The translations under genes were made by a program, and so were the position numbers. A model generated the notes under the pieces. The model made no database searches and had not been told where the DNA came from. It worked only from the letters and a program-made list of their open reading frames with translations. Positions 59,139-64,000 of a stretch of DNA of 64,000 nucleotides are shown here, piece by piece. This DNA is from an uncultured Myxococcales bacterium (lineage in GTDB: Bacteria > Myxococcota_A > UBA9042 > DTJE01), in assembly GCA_903857665.1 (NCBI GenBank), contig CAIOFV010000129.1:23042-87041 (forward strand), given 5' to 3'. Each line of letters begins with the position of its first letter. Positions within the stretch are counted from its first letter, which is position 1.

Positions 59139-59264
59139 TCACTCCCCAGGAGCCGAGTTCAGTGGGTTGTGGCACCGCTGGTCCTTGAACATGCCGGGCG
59201 CGCCGGGATCCCACACCCAAGTCGGGTTGCACCACGGGTTGCACCACCGGGTTGTGCACGTCAT
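59139..59264 (-). CDS. 41-aa Trp/Cys-rich small ORF coupled to the antitoxin gene
   Basis: This ORF is below the track's length limit. It starts at an ATG that overlaps the antitoxin stop (ATGA at 59264-59261) and ends at TGA 59139. The peptide contains a duplicated WCNP (RWCNPWCNPTWVWDP) and KDQRCHNPLN, giving four Cys and four Trp in 41 residues. The overlap argues for translation from the brn operon. No family is known to me; it could be an extra regulatory peptide or a remnant of a longer gene. Confidence 0.5.
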   Translation of the reverse strand: MTCTTRWCNPWCNPTWVWDPGAPGMFKDQRCHNPLNSAPGE

Positions 59265-59554
59265 CGCTGGTGGATCAACTCCCGGCGCAGTCCTTCCGCC
59301 AGCCAGGACCGGATGAGCGTCTGGTAAGGCATCGCCTTCTGCGTGGCAATCCGCTTCAGTGCCACGACCTGGGCAGCGTCCAACTTGATCGACACGTTCT
59401 TGAGCCTGCGCCGCCGGGCGCCCTTGACGATCTGCTCGCGGAGTTCCTCGTCAAGAGCGAACTCGACAGGCCCTTCTTCGATCTGTCCCAGGACCCCCTC
59501 GCGGTCGTAGACGGCCGCGAGATCCTCGACCTTCTTCAGCAACTTCTTCATCAT
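59261..59554 (-). CDS. brnA: BrnA/CopG-type antitoxin
   Basis: The 97-aa protein has a basic ribbon-helix-helix region, RRRRLKNVSIKLDAAQVVALKRIATQKAMPYQTLIRSWLAEGL, typical of BrnA antitoxins that bind operator DNA and cover BrnT. The N-terminus is helical (KKLLKKVEDLAAVYD). ATG 59554 overlaps the toxin stop; the second ATG at 59551 has better spacing to GGGGAGG and may be the real start. Confidence 0.88.
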   Translation of the reverse strand: MMKKLLKKVEDLAAVYDREGVLGQIEEGPVEFALDEELREQIVKGARRRRLKNVSIKLDAAQVVALKRIATQKAMPYQTLIRSWLAEGLRRELIHQR

Positions 59555-59835
59555 CGTCCTCCCCGGTGCGACTGGAAGTACCGGTGCTCCGCGGTGCTCA
59601 TGTCCCAGCCCGTGATCGGCCGCGCAACCCCGTGGTCCTTCAACTCGAACACGATGACCAGGAGGCGCCCCGACTTCGCCGGACCGAAGGCCGCGTAATG
59701 GCCCCGCTTCGTCTTCCGGAACAACGGCGTGCCCGCGAACACTTCCTCGGCTTCGTCCGGCTCGATCCCGTGGCCGAGGGCCAGATGAAGTTCGTTGCCG
59801 TCGTCCCACTCAAAGTCCAAGATCCGCACCGGCAT
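59551..59835 (-). CDS. brnT: BrnT-type toxin
   Basis: The 94-aa protein has the BrnT pattern FEWDDGNELHLA...GIEPDEAEEVF, GHYAAFGPAKSGRLLVIVFELKDHGVARPITGWDMSTAEHRYF, a RelE-like ribonuclease fold. BrnT inhibits growth by RNA cleavage. ATG 59835 is directly against GGAGG, so GTG 59829 (third codon, 6 nt from GGAGG) is a credible alternative. It is first in the operon, with a sigma-70 promoter and palindromic operator upstream. Confidence 0.85.
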   Translation of the reverse strand: MPVRILDFEWDDGNELHLALGHGIEPDEAEEVFAGTPLFRKTKRGHYAAFGPAKSGRLLVIVFELKDHGVARPITGWDMSTAEHRYFQSHRGGR

Positions 59836-59850
59836 CCTCCAGCCATCACA

Positions 59851-59869
59851 GGTAATATATTACATTACC
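59851..59869. promoter_or_regulatory. palindromic operator of the BrnTA operon
   Basis: GTAATATATTAC (59852-59863) is a perfect 12-bp palindrome overlapping the -10 box. A wider pair GGTAAT/ATTACC flanks it. This matches the expected site for autorepression by a ribbon-helix-helix antitoxin complex. Confidence 0.65.
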
Positions 59870-59885
59870 AATCACGAGCCGTCAA
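59857..59885 (-). promoter_or_regulatory. sigma-70 promoter of the BrnTA operon
   Basis: On the minus strand: -35 TTGACG (59885-59880), a 17-bp spacer, -10 TAATAT (59862-59857). The operator palindrome covers the -10. Confidence 0.7.
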
Positions 59886-59918
59886 GCGTCACTGTTGTCC
59901 TGGTTCAAGGTCCCGCCG

Positions 59919-59962
59919 GGTCGCAGCACCCCGGGTCGCAGCGGGCGGTCGCAGCAGTGGTG
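59919..59962. repeat. triple GGTCGCAGC repeat, copy B
   Basis: GGTCGCAGC occurs at 59919, 59934 and 59947, followed by AGTGG. Spacing is 15 and 13 bp, against 18 and 13 bp in copy A at 58414. The two copies bracket the DUF4833 gene and the brn operon. Confidence 0.55.
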
Positions 59963-60146
59963 TTTCCAAAGGTCGAGCAACCATCGGCATGTTCGCCCAA
60001 CTCCTTGAATCCACGATCCATCATCCCCGATCTACTGGGGGGTACTTCACCCTGCCAACGTTCGCCTCATGCAAACCGCACAACGATGCGAGGTGTTCAA
60101 CCTGTCAGCGCGGGCCCGCAGACGCCCGCCCGAAGCAAAACGCCGC

Positions 60147-60174
60147 TTGACACACCCCCCAGCCCGGGTAACAT
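60147..60174 (+). promoter_or_regulatory. sigma-70 promoter of the tandem-paralog cassette
   Basis: TTGACA (60147-60152), a 16-bp spacer and TAACAT (60169-60174). The first gene of the three-gene run starts about 59 bp downstream of the -10. Confidence 0.6.
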
Positions 60175-60232
60175 CGCGCAATCAAACCCTCTTGATGACA
60201 CCGAGCAAGGCTCGGACCGACAGGATGTCTCG

Positions 60233-60847
60233 ATGAAGAACTCGATCAGGACCGTGGCGCTGTTCTTGGCTTTTTCGGGAATCGTCTTGGAGGAGCATGC
60301 CGCGGCCAGCGAAAACCCCACCGCCTCTGATGAGGCGTCTGCTACCGCCCCGTCCCCTCTCCCCATGAAGACCCTCGTTGACAAGCTCCTGAAGACGAAT
60401 TCGATGGGGCAGGCCTTGGAACTCTGCAAACCCATTATGGACGACACAACGGACAAGCCCTCCGAGGGCGCGCTGGTTCTCGGCATCTGGGCGGCGAAGC
60501 ACATGAAATGGGCAAACGTGGCTACGAACAGGAATGAAACGTCTTTCGCCTTGGCGATGAAGGACTCTGAGGAGGCGCGAGGCAAACGGGTTTGTGTCTC
60601 GGGCGGCATCATCCAGATCGCCGTCGAGAGGACCGACTTCGGCAAGTTCAACGATGGACTCTTGATGTCCGATGAGGGCGACATCTACAAGTTCATGAAT
60701 GTGGGTACGAGTGGTGACCTGGTTGCGAATAGCCAGGCCAGGATGTGCGGCGTTGTAACGGGACGGTATCAGTATTCCAACAGCGCAGGCGGGACCGGTC
60801 ACGCCCTTTCCATTGTTGGCATGTTTGATCTGCCGCAGAACCGATGA
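60233..60847 (+). CDS. exported protein, tandem paralog 1
   Basis: The 204-aa protein has a signal (RTVALFLAFSGIVLEEHAAA). Its C-terminal half is nearly the same as that of the next gene: GKRVCVSGGIIQIAVERTDFGKFNDGLLM, GDLVANSQARMCGVVTGRYQYSNS, and ALSIVGMFDLPQNR. The block may be OB-like, but the family is unknown. A weak AGGA lies 8 nt upstream. Codon use is less GC-rich than in most of the window. Confidence 0.75.
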   Translation: MKNSIRTVALFLAFSGIVLEEHAAASENPTASDEASATAPSPLPMKTLVDKLLKTNSMGQALELCKPIMDDTTDKPSEGALVLGIWAAKHMKWANVATNRNETSFALAMKDSEEARGKRVCVSGGIIQIAVERTDFGKFNDGLLMSDEGDIYKFMNVGTSGDLVANSQARMCGVVTGRYQYSNSAGGTGHALSIVGMFDLPQNR

Positions 60848-60899
60848 TCCTTCCGTAACCCGAAGGATCTCGGATTGGTTCCAAAATCGAGGAGGGTCC

Positions 60900-61520
60900 A
60901 TGAAGCGCTTGAGTTGGTCGCTTGTTGCCTTGGCAGTACTCGCGGTTGCCTGCTCGAAACCGAGCGTCGCACCTCCCCCGCCCGCTCCGGCTGCCCCAGT
61001 GATCCCCCCGGCGCCCCCGCCGCCGCCACCACCCCCAGAAGTGCCGATAGGGGAGACACTCCAGAAGATCCAAACGATGGAGCAGGCGCTGCGGTTCACG
61101 TTGCCCGACATGGAGGACACGGTAAACAAGTCCTCCACGGGGGCCGTCCGGTTCGCCATCTGGGCAATGAAACGCATGACGCTGGCGGATGTGAAGGTGG
61201 CCAAGAACGAGACGACTTTCGCTCTGGCGGCGAAAGACTCCGATGAGGCACGCGGCAAACGGATGTGCGTCTCGGGCGGCATCATCCAGATCGCAGTGTC
61301 GAAGACGGAGTTTGGCAAGTTCAACGAGGGACTGCTGATGACCGATTCCGGCAACCTCTACAAGTATCTTGCGGCAGGCTCAAGCGGCGACCTTGTAGCG
61401 CACAGTCGGGCCAGGTTGTGCGGGGTCATCACGGGACGGTACGAGTATTCCAACAGCGGGGGCGGGACCGGGCACGCTCTTTCCATCGTAGGCATGTTCG
61501 ACTTGCCGCAGAACCGGTGA
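60900..61520 (+). CDS. lipoprotein, tandem paralog 2
   Basis: The 206-aa lipoprotein (LAVLAVACSKPS) has a Pro-rich linker (APPPPAPAAPVIPPAPPPPP) and then the same domain as the preceding gene, with the C-terminus ALSIVGMFDLPQNR identical. This points to recent duplication followed by a change of anchor: paralog 1 appears to have a cleavable signal and paralog 2 a lipid anchor. GAGGAGGG precedes the ATG at 60900. Confidence 0.78.
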   Translation: MKRLSWSLVALAVLAVACSKPSVAPPPPAPAAPVIPPAPPPPPPPPEVPIGETLQKIQTMEQALRFTLPDMEDTVNKSSTGAVRFAIWAMKRMTLADVKVAKNETTFALAAKDSDEARGKRMCVSGGIIQIAVSKTEFGKFNEGLLMTDSGNLYKYLAAGSSGDLVAHSRARLCGVITGRYEYSNSGGGTGHALSIVGMFDLPQNR

Positions 61521-61543
61521 CAGGCTCAACAGGGGAGTGTTTG

Positions 61544-61921
61544 ATGAGGAAGTTTCTGTGGCTGCTCGCTCTCACCGTGGTCGTCATGTTCAGTGTCGGC
61601 GAAAAGATCGCTCGGGCTGCCGACGGCAACGACGTGATCAAGCAATGCACCGATAGCGGGACAACCTACGAGCAGGAGAAATGCAAGAAGGCGAACGGCG
61701 GAAAGCAGTTCACGTTCGAGGGTATAGTTAAGGACGTAAAGGACGCGAAAAAGTTGCGCGTGATGCTGGACAGCGGCAACTACGCCGACGTGGTATTCAA
61801 GGATAGAGTCGCAGAGAAGGTCGGCGTGGGCGAAACGATCACCTTCGTCGGCAAGATCTCAAAGTTCGGCAGCGGGATCATGTTCAAGCACGCTATCACG
61901 AATGGCGCCCTGAAGAAGTAG
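61544..61921 (+). CDS. small exported OB-like protein, 125 aa
   Basis: A signal (LWLLALTVVVMFSVGEKIARAA) is followed by a basic domain of alternating strands, KQFTFEGIVKDVKDAKKLRVMLDSG and ETITFVGKISKFGSGIMFKHAITNG, a layout resembling tRNA_anti-like/OB folds. AGGGGAG lies 7 nt upstream. It is the third gene of the cassette, 23 bp after paralog 2, and ends 8 bp before the remnant of a PIN toxin on the other strand. Confidence 0.72.
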   Translation: MRKFLWLLALTVVVMFSVGEKIARAADGNDVIKQCTDSGTTYEQEKCKKANGGKQFTFEGIVKDVKDAKKLRVMLDSGNYADVVFKDRVAEKVGVGETITFVGKISKFGSGIMFKHAITNGALKK

Positions 61922-61929
61922 CGGCACTC

Positions 61930-62067
61930 TTACTCGGCCACCTCGTCCACGTTGAAGCGGGCGACGTGAGCCTCGACCCCGTACTCGGTGATGACCCGCA
62001 GGGCGGCCTTGCCGATCACCGCCGAGAGGAGGACGTTAGCGTCCCCGACGACGGCGGCGATGGGCAT
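61930..62067 (-). pseudogene. truncated PIN-domain toxin
   Basis: A 45-codon ORF, below the track limit, starts at ATG 62067 inside the antitoxin gene and reads MPIAAVVGDANVLLSAVIGK, then ALRVITEYGVEAHVARFNVDEVAE and TAA at 61930. The N-terminal DANVLLSAVIGKAALRV is the start of a PIN ribonuclease with its first catalytic Asp. Complete PIN proteins are about 130 residues or more, so the remaining acidic residues and most of the fold are missing. The stop is 8 bp from the convergent cassette. Confidence 0.65.
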
Positions 62068-62302
62068 CGAAGTCCTCCAGCACGGCTTCCTCGGTCACAC
62101 CTTGGGCCTTCAGCAGTGCATCCAGGTGCTTGCCCAGCACCGCGGTCATCTCCCGCCGCAGATCGGCAGGGACGTGATCGGGGTCGTCCAGGGGCAGGTA
62201 CAGCCCGGACAGTTTTCCGTGCTTCGTGACAAGGACGGGTTCGTGGCCGCCGAACAGGGCTGCGAGGTTTCCCCGGATCTCTCGGACGCCTGCAACACGC
62301 AT
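62036..62302 (-). CDS. antitoxin-like protein (Phd/YefM-type N-terminus)
   Basis: The 88-aa protein begins RVAGVREIRGNLAALFGGHEPVLVTKHGKLSGLYLPLDD, the pattern of Phd/YefM or AbrB-like antitoxins, and ends in a basic tail [16 protein letters not shown] lies 7 nt upstream of the ATG. It overlaps the truncated PIN ORF by 32 bp, the usual toxin-antitoxin arrangement. With the toxin cut, the antitoxin is effectively an orphan. Confidence 0.8.
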   Translation of the reverse strand: MRVAGVREIRGNLAALFGGHEPVLVTKHGKLSGLYLPLDDPDHVPADLRREMTAVLGKHLDALLKAQGVTEEAVLEDFDAHRRRRRGR

Positions 62303-62445
62303 GGCACCACCTCCATCCCGGGGCGGATGGATTGCGGGCTATCGTGTCAACACTTGTGTACACTTGCGGCATGCCATATCGGCGATCTGCCCCTCAGAAA
62401 CACGATAAAGCGACGAGATTTTTCGGCACGAACCGACCTTTCCGA

Positions 62446-64000
62446 TCAACGCGACGCGTGGGGCGCCACGGGCGTCACGACCACTTCGTGGATCCCCGCC
62501 TGGCCGTTCCAGGGCAGCGCGGCCCGGAGCGTCCCGGGCGCCAGGGTGAAGGCCGCGGGCGCTCCGTCGACCGTGATCGCAGCGCCGGCCGGGAAGCGGT
62601 GGGCCGGCAGGTACACGAGGGGCGCCGTCTCGCCCCCGACCGCCTGGAAGCGGAAGGTCAGGACCCCGGTGCCGCGGTCGTAGGCGTTCGCGACCAGGCG
62701 CCCCGGGACCGCGACCGGGTAGGGCCGGGACAGGTGCTCCTGGCCCGTGGCCATCAGCGCCCAGGTTCCGTCCCCGCGCAGGCAGTACACGGTCCCGGCG
62801 CCGTTGCATTGCGGGTTGTCGTTGCCGGACACCCCCCGCCAGTACCAGTGGGCCATGCCCATGTTGCGCTCGTCGGCCAGGGCCAGCAGGGCGTCCATGA
62901 ACCCGAACATCCCGTCGCCGCCCATCTGCAGGTAGTACTCGTCCATCACCAACGCCGCCCCGTAGGAGGCCGCGGTCGCGGCGAGGCCGTCCAGCACCGG
63001 CGCGAGGCCCGCGTACACGTCGTCGAACGTGTTCATGTTCGGCGGCAGGTTGATGCAGTTCCCGAAGTAGCCGTGCGGCGCGAACACGACGTTCCCGTCC
63101 GGGAAGGGCGCCGGCCGCGCGGGGGCGCTGCAGGTGATCGCGAAGGTGCCGTTCTCCGGTTCCAGGAAGTAGGGCTGGCGCGCGTCCACCTGCCGCAGCG
63201 CCGCGGCCATGGCCACGTGGAAGTCGTCGAGGGCCTGGAAGCCGTCGCCCACGTGGAACGCGATCGGCTCGTTCATCGCCTCGAAGCCCGCGACGGCCGC
63301 CCGCCCCGCGTACCGCTTCGCGACCGCCTGCCAGGCCGGCACGAACCGATCCCGAAGGCCGTCGGCGTTCGAAAAGAACGACGCGTACGCATCCATCGTG
63401 ACCTGGGACAGGCGGCGGTCCGTCAAATCGCCGCACGGGCACTGCAGGCCGCCCTCGGGCCACAGCGGGCCGCCGAGCCGCTCGGGCGGCGGCAGGATCG
63501 CCCAGTACGGCGCCCCGTCCTCCCCGATCTCCTTCGAGTACGCGTCCTGGTGGAAATCGATCAGCACGTACACGCCGGCCGCGGCGTAGGCGTCCACCAC
63601 CTGGTCCAGAAGGTCCAGGAAGGACGCGCTGAACTGGCCCTCGACCGGCTCCAGGCCGCTCCAGTTGATGGCGAGGCGCACGAAGTCGTACCCGAGGCGG
63701 GCGGTTTCCGGGGCGTCCCAGAACGCGAAGTCCGGCAGGCCCTCGTTGCGGGTACGGCCGTCGTCGAAGGTGACGTCGAAGAGGTGCTCGTACTTGGCGT
63801 TCACCCCCCGGAAGAGCCACTGCCGGCCCGCCTGGTCCACGACGGCGCCGTCGGCCACGTGCAGGAAGGTCAGCGACTGGGGGTCCGCGGGGGAAGGAAG
63901 ATCCGGGCCAAGGTCCGCAACGACGTCCGCAACGACGTCCCCGGCGAGGTCCGTCCCCGCATCCCGGATCGCATCGGACCCGCCGCAGGCGAGCAGGCCC
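62446..64000 (-). CDS. GH5-family glycosidase lipoprotein (partial, 5' end outside)
   Basis: Read through to the window edge, the frame continues upstream of the track start as GLLACGGSDAIRDAGTDLAGD...SLTFLHVADGAVV, with a lipobox LLAC and an Asp-rich stalk, so the true start lies just beyond 64000. The catalytic domain resembles endoglycoceramidase-type GH5 enzymes: FRGVNAKYEHL, LIDFHQDAYSKE, acid/base Glu in FEAMNEPIAF and nucleophile Glu in VMDEYYLQ. A C-terminal beta domain follows. The substrate is unknown; a glycolipid or beta-glucan are both possible. Confidence 0.88.
   Translation of the reverse strand, partial: GLLACGGSDAIRDAGTDLAGDVVADVVADLGPDLPSPADPQSLTFLHVADGAVVDQAGRQWLFRGVNAKYEHLFDVTFDDGRTRNEGLPDFAFWDAPETARLGYDFVRLAINWSGLEPVEGQFSASFLDLLDQVVDAYAAAGVYVLIDFHQDAYSKEIGEDGAPYWAILPPPERLGGPLWPEGGLQCPCGDLTDRRLSQVTMDAYASFFSNADGLRDRFVPAWQAVAKRYAGRAAVAGFEAMNEPIAFHVGDGFQALDDFHVAMAAALRQVDARQPYFLEPENGTFAITCSAPARPAPFPDGNVVFAPHGYFGNCINLPPNMNTFDDVYAGLAPVLDGLAATAASYGAALVMDEYYLQMGGDGMFGFMDALLALADERNMGMAHWYWRGVSGNDNPQCNGAGTVYCLRGDGTWALMATGQEHLSRPYPVAVPGRLVANAYDRGTGVLTFRFQAVGGETAPLVYLPAHRFPAGAAITVDGAPAAFTLAPGTLRAALPWNGQAGIHEVVVTPVAPHASR

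Larger units (their letters stand above)
59836..60232. other. 397-bp intergenic region with divergent promoters
   Basis: This is the only stretch over 300 bp without a gene. It holds, in order: the brn promoter and operator (59851-59885), repeat copy B (59919-59962), and the plus-strand promoter (60147-60174). A 53-codon ORF from ATG 59988 (FAQLLESTIHHPRSTGGYF) has no convincing ribosome site and was not called. The AT-rich part around 59850 contrasts with the surroundings. Confidence 0.6.

Noticed and set aside
59988-60150. 53-codon ORF (MFAQLLESTIHH) in the intergenic region
   Set aside because: No ribosome binding site, no recognisable features, and it runs over the promoter of the next gene.
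61966-62229. 87-aa plus-strand ORF opposite the antitoxin/PIN remnant
   Set aside because: Antisense of the antitoxin gene, which has a strong ribosome binding site and family features.

Overview
This window reads as a chromosome segment of a high-GC, Gram-negative, deltaproteobacteria-like organism, most plausibly Myxococcota or a neighbouring lineage. That is an inference: the window has no rRNA or other phylogenetic marker. The signs are strong G/C at third codon positions, many lipoproteins whose lipobox Cys is followed by an Asp/Pro-rich stalk, large cysteine-repeat secreted proteins (one with a MopE-like metal-binding motif), outer-membrane beta-barrels, and one C-terminal Cys + membrane helix + Arg-cluster tail resembling MYXO-CTERM anchors.

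Layout. 0-4.5 kb: carA-carB. 4.5-7.7 kb: cysteine-rich lipoprotein, radical SAM enzyme, outer-membrane protein, small membrane peptide. 7.8-12.0 kb: a defence-type patch with an MmeI-like restriction-modification enzyme whose target-recognition region differs in base usage, and a nucleotidyltransferase/small-protein pair. 12.0-26.6 kb: a secretome block (tail-anchored protein with a small membrane partner, lipoproteins, DUF4838/GH67-like lipoprotein, nitroreductase, CehA/McbA-like metallohydrolase lipoprotein, REC-PAS-histidine kinase, two Cys-repeat proteins, a beta-barrel). 26.7-32.0 kb: nuoA-C-D-G-H-I, a Complex I operon lacking nuoB, nuoE, nuoF and nuoJ-N. 32.1-41.4 kb: envelope genes (rhomboid protease, UDP-glucose dehydrogenase, CNNM/CBS protein, serine hydrolase, LD-carboxypeptidase, patatin). 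41.6-46.6 kb: a 926-aa Cys-repeat lipoprotein and a bifunctional Rel (p)ppGpp enzyme.

46.6-58.2 kb is the most coherent system: an apparent tungsten/pyranopterin island. A six-gene operon on the minus strand encodes a ModE-type regulator, a diheme lipoprotein with a sulfite-oxidase-like fold, an outer-membrane porin and the TupA-TupB-TupC tungstate transporter. It abuts a moaC-mog fusion and moaA (minus strand). A divergent plus-strand operon follows: aldehyde:ferredoxin oxidoreductase (AOR) fused to a four-cluster ferredoxin, moaD, a small 2[4Fe-4S] ferredoxin, and moeA. Metal import, regulation, cofactor assembly and a predicted tungstoenzyme thus lie together; a dedicated envelope import route is a hypothesis.

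58.2-62.3 kb is accessory: tRNA-Gly(GCC) with a clear promoter and terminator, a DUF4833 protein, a BrnT/BrnA toxin-antitoxin operon with a coupled 41-aa Trp/Cys-rich ORF, two tandem paralogous exported proteins plus a small exported OB-like protein, and an antitoxin gene overlapping a toxin truncated to 45 codons. Parts of this segment are less GC-rich than the rest. The window ends inside a GH5 glycosidase lipoprotein. Coordinates come from the ORF track or were counted by hand; no database search was run.
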